Counted from the first letter of the stretch, positions 23,855 through 31,841 are shown. The stretch is DNA of 37,708 nucleotides from DATLGB01 sp038258425 (GCA_038258425.1 JBBSPV010000038.1:1-37708), one strand, 5' to 3'. The notes: generated by a model not told the origin, from the sequence alone. Numbers and translations: made by a program.

Positions 23855-24382
23855 ATGCGACTCACAGTCAACGGCACCGAGCACGACGTGCTCTCGCCAC
23901 CCCTGACCCCCCTCCTGCACGTGCTGCGCGAGGAGCTGATGATCACCAGCCCGAAGGCCGGCTGCCAGCAGGGCGGCTGCGGCGCCTGCACCGTGCTCGT
24001 CGACGGCGAGCCGCGGCGCTCCTGCCTGGAGCCGCTGGCCGCCCTGGAGGGCGCCTCGATCGCGACCGCCGAGGGGCTGGGCACGCCGGAGGACCTCTCC
24101 CCCGTCCAGGCGGCGTTCCACGAGCACTACGCCGCGCAGTGCGGCTTCTGCACCTCGGGCTTCCTCATGGCCGCCGAGGCGCTGATCCAGCACGGACCGG
24201 TGACCCGCGAGCAGGCCGCCGAGGCCCTGGGCGGGCACGTCTGCCGGTGCACGGGCTACGTGAAGATCCTCGACGCGGTGACCGCCGCCTCCAACGGCGA
24301 GGACGCCGCCGGGCGCGTGGAGGCCGACCAGGGCCCCCAGGGCGAGGACAGCGTCACCCCGATCCCGGGGAGGTGGGGATGA
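23855..24382 (+). CDS. Molybdenum hydroxylase 2Fe-2S (small) subunit
   Basis: This 175-aa two-cluster iron-sulfur protein has the plant-type ferredoxin motif with Cys37, Cys42, Cys45 and Cys57 (AGCQQGGCGACTVL ... SCLEPL). A second helical-domain cluster has AAQCGFCTSGF and GGHVCRCTGYVKI. All eight cluster Cys are present, and the GCQxGxCGACTV region fits CoxS/XdhC-type subunits. A Glu/Gly/Pro-rich tail (about 148-175) extends beyond the usual end. It starts after GAGGAGCG; the stop overlaps the next start by ATGA. It connects the molybdenum centre of the large-subunit halves to FAD. Confidence 0.94.
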   Translation: MRLTVNGTEHDVLSPPLTPLLHVLREELMITSPKAGCQQGGCGACTVLVDGEPRRSCLEPLAALEGASIATAEGLGTPEDLSPVQAAFHEHYAAQCGFCTSGFLMAAEALIQHGPVTREQAAEALGGHVCRCTGYVKILDAVTAASNGEDAAGRVEADQGPQGEDSVTPIPGRWG

Positions 24383-25788
24383 AGGCCGTCGGGGCCCGGG
24401 TGCCCCGCTACGACGGCCTGGCCCACGTCACCGGCCGCTCGCAGTACGTCGACGACGTGCGCGTGCACGGGACGCTGTGGACCAAGGCCGTCCGCTCTCC
24501 GCATCACCACGCCGGCATCGTGTCGATCGACACGGCCAAGGCCGAGGGGATGCCGGGCGTCCATGCGGTGATCACCGCCGCGGACGTCCCCCACAACGTC
24601 TACGGCCACCTCGAGGCCCTCGGCGTCCCCGCCGACGAGCCGCTGCTGGCCGACGGCGAGGTCCGCTGGAAGGGCCAGGTCGTCGCCGCGGTCGCGGCCG
24701 ATTCCGAAGTCGCGGCCCAGGCCGCGGCCGACGCCGTCGAGGTCGTCTACGAGGAGCGCGAGCCGGTCTTCGACGTCCGGACCGCCTGCGACCCGGACGC
24801 GCCGAGCATCCACCACTGGGGCTCCGTGTATCCGCACTTCGGCCCCCACAACCACCGGCGCGTGCGCAAGGGCGACGTGGACCGGGCCTTCGCGGACGCC
24901 GACCTCATCGTCGAGGGCGTCTACCGCCCGCAGGCGATCGAGCACGTGCCCCTGGAGACGCAGGTCTCCCTGGTCGTCCCCGAGCCCAGCGGGCGGCTGA
25001 CGATCTACACGTGCACCCAGGCGATGTACTTCTCCATGGGCGTCGTCGCCGCGCACCTCGAGTGGCCGCTGAGCAAGCTCAAGCTCGTCGGCGGCACGGT
25101 CGGCGGCGGCTTCGGCGGCAAGGTCGACACGGCGACGGAGACGATCTGCGCCCTGCTGGCGATCAAGGCCCAGCGTCCGGTGAAGTGGCGCTTCACGCGC
25201 GAGGAGGAGTTCCTGGCCTCCTCGACCCGGGCGCCGTGGCACGTCGAGATCCAGGACGCGGTGAGCCAGGACGGCTGGCTGCTCGGGCGGCGCACGCTCA
25301 CGCTGCACGACTCGGGCGCCTACTCGCGCTTCTCGCCGTACGGCCTGACCAAGCACGCGTTCCACCACACGGGCGCCTACACGATCCCCAACGTCCGCTT
25401 CGACGGCTTCGTGGTCTTCACGAACCGCGTGCCGACGACGGCCATGCGCGGCTTCGGCGTCACGTCGGTGTCGCTGGCCGTCGAGCTGCACATGGACCGC
25501 ATCGCCGAGCAGCTCGGCATGGACCCGATGGAGCTGCGCCTCAAGAACGCCAACCGCATCGGGGACACGACGGGCAACCGGGTCGTCATGCACGACCCGT
25601 CGACCGTGGCGGTGACCCTCGCCGCGGCCGACGCCGTGGGCTACGAGCTCGGCGACGAGTACCGGCAGATGTCCGCGCAGCGGCGGGCGGGCGAGCTGCT
25701 GCCCGAGCACCTGGTGGCCCAGCAGGCGCCCGAGGGCGAGCACCTGGCCACCTACGACCCGACGCGCACCAACGGAGGCACGGACTGA
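24379..25788 (+). CDS. Molybdenum hydroxylase large subunit, N-terminal half (NdhL-like)
   Basis: This 469-aa protein holds the aldehyde-oxidase hammerhead domain (about 16-130, DGLAHVTGRSQYVDD) and the first molybdopterin-binding domain (about 150-440). The Mo-cofactor motif GGTVGGGFGGK is at 238-248 and AMRGFG at 355-360. The CODH form I loop (AYxCSFR) is absent, so it is not a CO dehydrogenase. It ends naturally after a hydrophilic tail, and the next gene supplies the missing second Mo-binding domain. The sizes (469 and 366 aa) resemble NdhL/NdhM of Eubacterium barkeri nicotinate dehydrogenase, whose large subunit is also split. The substrate is probably an N-heterocycle or aldehyde, by family only. 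Confidence 0.9.
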   Translation: MKAVGARVPRYDGLAHVTGRSQYVDDVRVHGTLWTKAVRSPHHHAGIVSIDTAKAEGMPGVHAVITAADVPHNVYGHLEALGVPADEPLLADGEVRWKGQVVAAVAADSEVAAQAAADAVEVVYEEREPVFDVRTACDPDAPSIHHWGSVYPHFGPHNHRRVRKGDVDRAFADADLIVEGVYRPQAIEHVPLETQVSLVVPEPSGRLTIYTCTQAMYFSMGVVAAHLEWPLSKLKLVGGTVGGGFGGKVDTATETICALLAIKAQRPVKWRFTREEEFLASSTRAPWHVEIQDAVSQDGWLLGRRTLTLHDSGAYSRFSPYGLTKHAFHHTGAYTIPNVRFDGFVVFTNRVPTTAMRGFGVTSVSLAVELHMDRIAEQLGMDPMELRLKNANRIGDTTGNRVVMHDPSTVAVTLAAADAVGYELGDEYRQMSAQRRAGELLPEHLVAQQAPEGEHLATYDPTRTNGGTD

Positions 25789-26888
25789 TGGCCAAGCACC
25801 GCGGTCGCGGCTTCGCGGCCATCGAGTACCCGACGGGGATGAACCAGAACGGCGACCCGAGCCAGGCGTGGGTGAAGCTCAAGCCCGACGGCAGCGTCGA
25901 CGTCTTCGCGGGCACGGTCGACATCGGCCAGGGCTCGAAGACCGTCCACACCCAGATCGTCGCCGACGCGCTCGGGGTGCCGTTCGAGACGGTGACGATG
26001 GACAACTCGAATACGGACTCCTCCGCGGTCTGCACGGGGACGTTCGCCTCGCGCGGGACCTTCATCGGCGGCAACGCCGTCCGCTTCGCGGCGGAGAAGA
26101 CGCGCGAGCGGATCCTCGACATCGCCTCCCAGGAGCTCGAGATCGCCGCGGACGACCTCGAGATCGCCGACGGCGTCGTCTCGGCCAAGGGCGCCCCGGA
26201 CCGCCAGATCTCGGTCGCCGACGTGGCCGGCGCGGCCACCTACCAGTACGGCGAGCTGATCAGCGGCCAGGGCACGGCCCTCAAGCCGCTGGCCGAGCTC
26301 AACGACGACGACGGCTCGGTCACCGAGGAGCCGCACTCGGCCATCTCCTACGCGGCCTGCGTCATCGAAGTCGAGGTCGACGACGAGACCGGCGAGACGA
26401 CGGTGCTCAAGATGACCCAGGTCTACGACGTCGGCCGGGCGATCAACCCGACGCTCGTCGAGGGCCAGATCGAGGGCGGGGCGATGATGGGTCTCGGCCT
26501 CGGCCTGCTCGAGAACTCCTATCCGTTCTATCCCTCCGTGGAGCACCGCGGGGAGCAGTTCGGGGCCTACCTCGCGCCGTCCATGGAGGACTTCCCGGAG
26601 ATCGAGAACGTCATCCTCGAGAACCCCTCGGTCGACGGCCCGTTCGGCGCCAAGGCGATCGGCGAGATGGCCAACAACGCCCAGCCGCCGGCGATCGCCG
26701 CGGCCATCCACGACGCCGTCGGGGTGCGGATCACCGAGATGCCCGCGACGCCGGAGCGGGTGCTGCGCGCGCTCGACGAGCGGCCCGAGCCGCGGCGCGA
26801 GGGCAAGCGCGTCATCTACGACGAGCCCATCTCGGTCGGGGCCGTAAGTGCCGACGGCGGCCAGGCCTACTGGGGCGTGGATGCCTGA
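25788..26888 (+). CDS. Molybdenum hydroxylase large subunit, C-terminal half (NdhM-like)
   Basis: This 366-aa protein is the second molybdopterin-binding domain as a separate polypeptide. It shows RGRGFA near the N-terminus, VDIGQGSKTVHTQIVA (44-59), VCTGTFASRGTFIGGNAV (81-98) and DVGRAINPTLVEGQIEGG. The catalytic Glu is E293 in GAKAIGEMANN. The ATG shares one base with the previous stop (TGATG). Both reading frames show no disruption, and the first gene ends at the boundary between the two Mo domains, so this is a designed split and not a frameshift. It must assemble with the L half to form the active site. The 3' end overlaps the cupin start by 8 nt. Confidence 0.9.
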   Translation: MAKHRGRGFAAIEYPTGMNQNGDPSQAWVKLKPDGSVDVFAGTVDIGQGSKTVHTQIVADALGVPFETVTMDNSNTDSSAVCTGTFASRGTFIGGNAVRFAAEKTRERILDIASQELEIAADDLEIADGVVSAKGAPDRQISVADVAGAATYQYGELISGQGTALKPLAELNDDDGSVTEEPHSAISYAACVIEVEVDDETGETTVLKMTQVYDVGRAINPTLVEGQIEGGAMMGLGLGLLENSYPFYPSVEHRGEQFGAYLAPSMEDFPEIENVILENPSVDGPFGAKAIGEMANNAQPPAIAAAIHDAVGVRITEMPATPERVLRALDERPEPRREGKRVIYDEPISVGAVSADGGQAYWGVDA

Positions 26889-27276
26889 AGCCGGATCGGG
26901 GTTCGGGACCTGGACCGGGGTCGAGGCGTTCGAGTTCGTCGATGGCGTGCGGCTGCACGCCATCGGCGGCGACCAGGTCCTGCTGTGCCGGGTGCAGTAC
27001 GAGCCGGGCAAGCAGGTCCCCCGCCACGCCCACGAGCACACGGAGCAGCTCATGGCGGTCGTCGAGGGCTCCGTGTCGATGACGATCGGCGACGAGACCC
27101 GCGAGCTCGGCCCCGGGGACGTCGTGTGCGTCAACCGCGGCGTCGAGCACGAGCTGCACTCGGCGCACGGCGTCACGTTCTTCGAGGCGCTGGCCCCGGT
27201 GCCGCTCGACCACGTCCCGGACCGCGGGCGCGACCTCGTGCTTGCCGAGGGCGGCACGACGCACGTCGCGAAGTGA
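26881..27276 (+). CDS. Small cupin protein following the Mo-hydroxylase
   Basis: This 131-aa one-domain cupin has His residues in PRHAHEHTEQLMAVVEG (HxHxxxE type) and a His in NRGVEHELHS; GPGDVV is between them. The metal site thus looks complete. Small cupins in this position can be isomerases, dioxygenases or sensor-like proteins. It begins with an ATG overlapping the last eight bases of the large-subunit gene, so it is translationally coupled, and ends in a GTGA overlap with the SDR. It probably acts on the hydroxylation product. Confidence 0.85.
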   Translation: MPEAGSGFGTWTGVEAFEFVDGVRLHAIGGDQVLLCRVQYEPGKQVPRHAHEHTEQLMAVVEGSVSMTIGDETRELGPGDVVCVNRGVEHELHSAHGVTFFEALAPVPLDHVPDRGRDLVLAEGGTTHVAK

Positions 27277-27980
27277 GCGGCGTCGCGCTGGTCACCGGCG
27301 GGGCGAGCGGGATCGGCGCGGCGACGGTCGCGCTGCTCGCCGGCCGCGGGTGGCAGGTCGCGTCGCTCGACCTCGACGCGGGCGGGCCTCCCGACGGCGT
27401 GCTCGGCGTGTCCGGCGACGTGACCGACCCGGGCAGCGTCGACGACGCCGTCGCGAGGGTGGAGCGCGAGCTTGGCCCGCTCGCCGCATTGGTCTGCTGC
27501 GCCGGGACCGGCGGCGACTCCGTGCACACGGCGGACATCACCGACGAGGAGTGGCGGCGGGTGTTCGCGCTCAACTGCGACGGGGTGTTCTTCTGCAACC
27601 GCGCCGCGGCCCGCGCGATGGTGCCGCGCGGCCGCGGGCGGATCGTCAACGTCGCCTCCATCGCCGGCAAGGAGGGCAACCCGATGGCGGCCGCCTACTC
27701 GGCCTCCAAGGCGGCGGTCATCGGGATGACGAAGTCCTTCGGCAAGGACCTCGCCACGACCGGCGTGCTCGTCAACTGCATCGCCCCGGCCGTCATCGCG
27801 ACACCCATCCTCGAGCAGCTCAGCCAGGAGCACATCGACTACATGGTCGAGAAGATCCCCCTGGGCCGCATGGGGCGCAGCGAGGAGGTGGCCGAGCTCA
27901 TCGGCTTCCTCGTCTCGGAGGCCATGAGCTTCTCCACCGGGGCGACCTTCGACATCTCGGGCGGCCGCGCGGTGTTCTGA
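27273..27980 (+). CDS. SDR-family oxidoreductase, last gene of the Mo-hydroxylase operon
   Basis: This 235-aa SDR has TGGASGIG at about 8-15, an acidic SLDLD end of beta-2 (NAD preference, inferred), a Ser in NVASIAGKEG, a YSASK catalytic pair and the C-terminal DISGGRAVF. The usual NNAG motif is CCAG here (LVCCAGTGG), so the Asn that stabilises the central sheet is replaced by Cys. This occurs in some active SDRs. The GTG overlaps the cupin stop. It is the last gene of the rightward operon and is convergent with the PspC gene 12 nt on. Confidence 0.9.
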   Translation: MSGVALVTGGASGIGAATVALLAGRGWQVASLDLDAGGPPDGVLGVSGDVTDPGSVDDAVARVERELGPLAALVCCAGTGGDSVHTADITDEEWRRVFALNCDGVFFCNRAAARAMVPRGRGRIVNVASIAGKEGNPMAAAYSASKAAVIGMTKSFGKDLATTGVLVNCIAPAVIATPILEQLSQEHIDYMVEKIPLGRMGRSEEVAELIGFLVSEAMSFSTGATFDISGGRAVF

Positions 27981-27992
27981 GCGCCGGCCCCC

Positions 27993-28175
27993 TCAGTCGG
28001 CCGAGGGCATGATGATCCACAGGGCGACGTAGAGGATGAACTGCGGGCCGGGCAGGATGCAACTGATCACGAAGAGCGCCCGCATCGCCGTCGGACTCGT
28101 CCCGAACCTGCGGGCCAGGCCCGCACACACTCCACCGATCACGCGGTTGCGCGGCCGGACCAGATCCTTCGCCAT
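27993..28175 (-). CDS. Small PspC-domain membrane protein
   Basis: This 60-aa protein is nearly all PspC domain: RVIGGVCAGLARRFGTSPTAMR, with a membrane segment at about 32-54 (ALFVISCILPGPQFILYVAL). PspC proteins are inner-membrane components of envelope-stress systems or short stress-linked peptides. No pspA or sensor kinase is nearby. The ATG follows AGAGGAGCC. It is a stand-alone gene with a 47-nt gap after the upstream ABM gene and is convergent with the SDR. The family call is firm; the role is uncertain. Confidence 0.88.
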   Translation of the reverse strand: MAKDLVRPRNRVIGGVCAGLARRFGTSPTAMRALFVISCILPGPQFILYVALWIIMPSAD

Positions 28176-28222
28176 GATGGCTCCTCTCGCTCGCCGGGAC
28201 GCGCGCCCGTCCGCCGCGCGCG

Positions 28223-28513
28223 TCAGTCCAGGGTCTCGTAGATGGCCCGCTCGCGGTGCTCCATGAGCGGGAACAGCTGGCCGAGCCCGAGGTCCTTGAA
28301 GTGCTCGGCCTGCCCGTGCGCCTCGAAGGCCGCGGCGTCCTCGTACTGCTCGTACATGAGCAGCACGCGCGGGTCCTCGGGATCGCGGTGGGCGATGTAG
28401 AGCACGTTGCCCGGCTCGGTCCGCGTGGCCTCGACGAGCCGGCGCGCGACGTCGAAGGCGCGCTCCTCCTCGCCCTCCTTGATGGTCATGCGGACGACGA
28501 GGACGTGGGCCAT
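28223..28513 (-). CDS. Antibiotic biosynthesis monooxygenase (ABM/YgiN-like) domain protein
   Basis: This 96-aa ferredoxin-like alpha/beta protein starts with AHVLVVRMTIKEGEEERAF and has PGNVLYIAHRDPEDPRVLLM and YEQYEDAAAFEAHGQAEHFK, the ABM motif set. Members are cofactor-free monooxygenases, quinol monooxygenases or heme-binding proteins. The length is standard. It begins 3 nt after the FAH-family gene, so it is likely co-transcribed with it. No substrate can be named. Confidence 0.85.
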   Translation of the reverse strand: MAHVLVVRMTIKEGEEERAFDVARRLVEATRTEPGNVLYIAHRDPEDPRVLLMYEQYEDAAAFEAHGQAEHFKDLGLGQLFPLMEHRERAIYETLD

Positions 28514-28516
28514 GGG

Positions 28517-29173
28517 TCAGCGCTCCTGCTGAACGGGGTTGGTCAGGGTGCCGAGGCCCTCGACCTCGACGGAGATCTCGTCGCCGTCGGCGAGCCGGAC
28601 CTTCGGGTCGCGGAAGACGCCGACGCCGGCGGGGGTGCCGGTGGCGATGAGGTCGCCCGGCTCCAGGGTGATCACCCGACTGACGTAGGCGATGATCTCC
28701 GCCACGGAGAAGATCATCTCCGCGGTGGAGGAGTCCTGCATCGTCTGACCGTTGAGCACGCAGCGGACGGCGAGCGCCTGGGGATCGTCGATCTCCTCCC
28801 GCGGGACGAGCCGCGGACCGACGGGACAGAAGGTGTCCGGCGACTTGCCGCGGGTCCACTGCCCGTCGGCGAACTGGAGGTCGCGGGCGCTGACGTCGTT
28901 GACGCAGACGTAGCCCTCGACGGCGTCGAGGGCGTCGGCCTCGGCCACCTTGCTCGTGCGCCGGCCGATGACCACGCCGAGCTCCGCCTCGTAGTCGACC
29001 TGCTCGGACTCCGCGGGCAGGACGATCGGCTCGCCCGGTCCGATCAGCGCGTTCGGCCACTTGGCGAACAGCAGCGGCGCCTTGGGCTCCTCGACGCCCT
29101 GCTCGACGGCGTGGTCGCGGTAGTTGAGGCCGACGCAGACGATCTTCGACGGCACGGCTATCGATAAGGGCAC
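28517..29173 (-). CDS. Fumarylacetoacetate hydrolase (FAH)-family enzyme
   Basis: This 218-aa FAH-fold enzyme has CVGLNYRDHAVE near the start, the acidic metal-binding motif in DYEAELGVVIG, VNDVSARDLQ and a late GDLIATGTPAGVGVFRDP. These features are typical of 2-hydroxyhepta-2,4-diene-dioate isomerase, acylpyruvase and oxaloacetate decarboxylase-like members. It probably cleaves or isomerises a 2,4-dioxo acid, the final step in many aromatic or sugar catabolic routes. I used the GTG at 29173, 8 nt after a TAGGTT -10; an alternative GTG is at 29155. It is divergent from the MetE-like gene. Confidence 0.9.
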   Translation of the reverse strand: MPLSIAVPSKIVCVGLNYRDHAVEQGVEEPKAPLLFAKWPNALIGPGEPIVLPAESEQVDYEAELGVVIGRRTSKVAEADALDAVEGYVCVNDVSARDLQFADGQWTRGKSPDTFCPVGPRLVPREEIDDPQALAVRCVLNGQTMQDSSTAEMIFSVAEIIAYVSRVITLEPGDLIATGTPAGVGVFRDPKVRLADGDEISVEVEGLGTLTNPVQQER

Positions 29174-29181
29174 GGTGCGGG

Positions 29182-29210
29182 AACCTATCCGGGCCGCCGG
29201 GCGGGCGCAA
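29182..29210 (-). promoter_or_regulatory. Putative leaderless promoter of the FAH-family gene (TTGCGC, 17 bp, TAGGTT)
   Basis: On the minus strand TTGCGC (29210-29205) and TAGGTT (29187-29182) are separated by 17 bp. The -10 is 8 nt from the GTG start and no ribosome site is seen, as in leaderless transcripts. A palindrome TATCGATA (29159-29166) lies just inside the gene. Confidence 0.5.
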
Positions 29211-29228
29211 GCCACCGGCGCCGAGGAG

Positions 29229-29234
29229 TAGGGT
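29229..29234 (+). promoter_or_regulatory. Putative -10 box of the MetE-like gene
   Basis: TAGGGT is 28 nt before the ATG at 29263, with GAGGAGGAG as ribosome site at 29251-29259. Unlike the neighbouring promoters it leaves room for a short leader. It shares the 89-bp divergent region with the FAH promoter. Confidence 0.4.
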
Positions 29235-29262
29235 CGGCCGTCGATCCATCGAGGAGGAGCGG

Positions 29263-30486
29263 ATGACCTTCACCGCGACAGCGGACCTGACCCTGCCCAC
29301 CACGGTCATCGGCTCCTGGCCGAGGCCCTCCTGGTTCACGGAGAGCATGTGGGGCCGGCCGCTGGACACCGCGATGATGGACGTGCGCTACCGCGAGCAG
29401 CTCGAGGACGCCCTGGCCGTCGTCGTCTCCGACCAGGAGCGGGCGGGCCTCGACATCCTCACGAACGGCGACTACTTCCTCGACGCCGACTACGCCGGCC
29501 GCTCGTGGCACCACTACCCGCTGCAGCGCTGGCTCGGCCTGGAGTTCGACGAGCTGCAGCCCGCCGACACCCGGTCGCCGATCCTCGGCGACCAGCAGGG
29601 GACGCTGTTGCAGGACATCTACACCTCGTGGCGCTGGCCGATCGTCACCGGCAAGATCCGCCCGAACCCGCGCAACCCGCTGGCCTACGCGAAGCTCTGG
29701 CGGATGGCGCAGGTGCGCGCCGGCCGGCCGGTGAAGTTCGGCACCGTCTCGGGCCAGGTGATGGCCCTCTTCCTCGACAGCCACACGCCCGAGTACGCGC
29801 GTGAGGACGGGGCGCGCCAGATCATCTGGGACATGGCGACGGCGATCAACCAGGAGCTCCGCGAGCTCGTCGCCTCCGGCTGCCGCGTCGTGCAGGTGGA
29901 GGAGCCGACGATCCACTTCACGTCGGCCTACACGCCGGAGGACCGCGACACGCTCGAGTTCCTCGTGGACGCCCTCAACCACGAGATCTCGGGCCTCGAC
30001 GGCGCCGAGGTCTGGGTGCATACCTGCTGGGGCAACCCGATGATGCAGCGGGTCTTCGACCGCACGTCCTACGCGGACGCCATCGAGCTGTACCTCGACC
30101 GGGTCGACTGCGACGTGTGGACGCTCGAGATGAAGGACCGCGGCGGGGCCGACCTCGAGCTCTTCGGGGGCTGGCGCGAGACGCTGACCAAGAAGCTCGC
30201 CATCGGCGCCGTGAGCCACCGCCAGCTGCAGGTCGAGCGCCCGGAGGAGGTCGCGGCGGAGATCCGGCGGGCGGCCGAGTACATCGACCTCGACAAGCTC
30301 GTCGTCTCCTCCGACTGCGGGTTCGGCCGCCAGGGGCTCGGGCGCCCGCACGCGTTCTACAAGTCGGCGGCCCTCGCCATCGGGGCCAACGTCGTGCGGC
30401 GCGAGCACGGGCTCCCGGAGACCTACGTCCCGGTCGCCGACGAGGGCCTCGCCGTCGACCGGGTGCCGGCGACGTACGTCGAGTAG
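29263..30486 (+). CDS. MetE-like zinc methyltransferase catalytic domain, free-standing
   Basis: This 407-aa protein corresponds to the C-terminal catalytic half of cobalamin-independent methionine synthase. The zinc-site residues are present: His253 and Cys255 in VHTCWG, Glu289 in WTLEM and Cys352 in SSDCGFG. VIGSWPRPSW at the N-terminus matches the family. There is no N-terminal folate-binding half (full MetE is about 750 aa). It could be a core methionine synthase using another methyl donor, an alkyl-CoM-type transferase related to epoxyalkane:coenzyme M transferase (also about 380 aa), or a catabolic demethylase. The neighbourhood has no methionine biosynthetic genes, so a catabolic thiol-transfer role is plausible. 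Confidence 0.85.
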   Translation: MTFTATADLTLPTTVIGSWPRPSWFTESMWGRPLDTAMMDVRYREQLEDALAVVVSDQERAGLDILTNGDYFLDADYAGRSWHHYPLQRWLGLEFDELQPADTRSPILGDQQGTLLQDIYTSWRWPIVTGKIRPNPRNPLAYAKLWRMAQVRAGRPVKFGTVSGQVMALFLDSHTPEYAREDGARQIIWDMATAINQELRELVASGCRVVQVEEPTIHFTSAYTPEDRDTLEFLVDALNHEISGLDGAEVWVHTCWGNPMMQRVFDRTSYADAIELYLDRVDCDVWTLEMKDRGGADLELFGGWRETLTKKLAIGAVSHRQLQVERPEEVAAEIRRAAEYIDLDKLVVSSDCGFGRQGLGRPHAFYKSAALAIGANVVRREHGLPETYVPVADEGLAVDRVPATYVE

Positions 30487-30502
30487 GCCGGCTCGCCCGG
30501 GC

Positions 30503-31837
30503 TCAGGTCAGCGGCCGGCCGACCCGCTCGGCGAGGCCGTCGACCGCGGCCCGGGCGTCGCGCACGAGCGCCGGCGAGTCGACGTCGACGAGCGCGCCGT
30601 CGCGCTTGCGCACCACGCCGTCGATCCACACGTGCTCGACGTTGCGGGGCTGGGCGGCGAGCACGACCTGGCCGTCGGCGACGTTGATCGGCGCGAGGTT
30701 GAGGTCGTCCGCGCGCAGGACGATCACGTCGGCCCGCTTGCCGACGGTCAGCGAGCCGGTCACGTCCCCGAGCCCGAGTGCGCGGGCGCCGTCGATCGTG
30801 CCCTGCCGCAGCACCTCGTCGGGCCCGATGACCTTGCCGTCCTGGTGGACGCCGCGCGGCACGAGCAGCGTCGCGCGCAGCACCGCGAAGAAGTCCGAGT
30901 TGTCGCTGGCGGCCATCGTGTCGACCGACAGGCACAGCGGGACGCCGGCGTGCATCATCTCCACGATCGGCGGGATGCCCATCCCGACGCGCAGCTCGGA
31001 GAGGATGCTCAGCGACACCGGCGTGCCCGACTCGGCGAGGTAGCGGCGCTCGTCGTCGTTGGTGTGGATGGCGTGCACGACGAGCACGTCCGGTCCCAGC
31101 GCCTCTTGCTCGGCGTAGACGCTGACGGCCCGGACGCGCTCGACGTCGTGGCCGGTCATCATCGTGTGCGTCGTGATCGGCAGGCCGTGCTCGCGCGCCC
31201 ACGCGAACTCCCGCTGCCAGATGTCGGGCTGCGAGTAGTCCACGCCGCGGCAGGCGATGCCGAGGTGCAGGCGCCCGTCCTCGGCACGGAAGCGCTCCGC
31301 GCGCAGGCGCAGCACGTCGTCGAGGTCGATCGTCTCCGTGCCCTTGGCGAACGAGCTGCCCGCCTCCGGGTCGCTCGAAGGGCCGTAGGAGAAGCGCCCG
31401 CGCAGGCCCGACTCCTCCAGGGCGCCGAGCGCGGCGTCGGCGTGCGCCGGCGTCTGGAGATTGTGCTCCCAGGCGTGCATCGTCGTGATGCCGGAGTCGA
31501 TGGCCTCCGCGAGCCCGAGGCGCACCGAGGTGTAGGTGTCCTGCGGGGTGAAGTTCGCCCCGTAGGTGAACACCACGTCGTGGAAGTACGTGCCGAGGTC
31601 GCCGTAGCAGGCGCAGCCGCGCAGCATCGCCGCCCACATGTGCCGGTGGGTGTCGACAAAGCCGGGCATCACGATGCGCCCGCGGCCGTCGATGACCTCG
31701 ACGTCACCCGTGCGCGGCAGGTCGGGCCCGACCGCGGCGATCCGCGCGTCCTCGATGAGCACGTCGGCGCGGGGCAGGACCCCCGTCTGCGCGTCCATGG
31801 TCAACACGATCGCGTCGGCGATCAGGGTGTGCGACAT
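30503..31837 (-). CDS. Amidohydrolase-superfamily deaminase/hydrolase (ATZ/TRZ-like)
   Basis: This 444-aa metal-dependent hydrolase is in the subtype-III branch of the amidohydrolase superfamily. PGFVDTHRHMW gives the HxH metal pair; His occurs in LPITTHTMM and VVHAIHTND, and the metal Asp in LSVDTMAASDN. The C-terminal segment LGLGDVTGSLTVGKRADVIV returns to the beta-sandwich domain. Members deaminate or dechlorinate heterocycles (atrazine chlorohydrolase, S-adenosylhomocysteine deaminase, guanine-type deaminases). The ATG at 31837 follows GGAGCTGAGG. It is last in the leftward sugar-acid operon and convergent with the MetE-like gene, 16 nt away. Confidence 0.88.
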   Translation of the reverse strand: MSHTLIADAIVLTMDAQTGVLPRADVLIEDARIAAVGPDLPRTGDVEVIDGRGRIVMPGFVDTHRHMWAAMLRGCACYGDLGTYFHDVVFTYGANFTPQDTYTSVRLGLAEAIDSGITTMHAWEHNLQTPAHADAALGALEESGLRGRFSYGPSSDPEAGSSFAKGTETIDLDDVLRLRAERFRAEDGRLHLGIACRGVDYSQPDIWQREFAWAREHGLPITTHTMMTGHDVERVRAVSVYAEQEALGPDVLVVHAIHTNDDERRYLAESGTPVSLSILSELRVGMGIPPIVEMMHAGVPLCLSVDTMAASDNSDFFAVLRATLLVPRGVHQDGKVIGPDEVLRQGTIDGARALGLGDVTGSLTVGKRADVIVLRADDLNLAPINVADGQVVLAAQPRNVEHVWIDGVVRKRDGALVDVDSPALVRDARAAVDGLAERVGRPLT

Positions 31838-31841
31838 GCCC

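Noticed and set aside
24379..26888. Frameshifted pseudogene of a single Mo-hydroxylase large subunit
   Set aside because: Each half has clean ends at the domain boundary, the second has its own ATG in a TGATG junction, and the sizes match a known natural split.
23049..26888. Aerobic carbon monoxide dehydrogenase (coxMSL)
   Set aside because: The form I active-site loop AYxCSFR is not found; the corresponding region has AMRGFG. The large subunit is also divided.
30487..30502. Bidirectional terminator between the MetE-like gene and amidohydrolase
   Set aside because: The 16-bp gap is GC-rich with GCCGGC-type symmetry nearby, but I see no convincing stem with a T-run.
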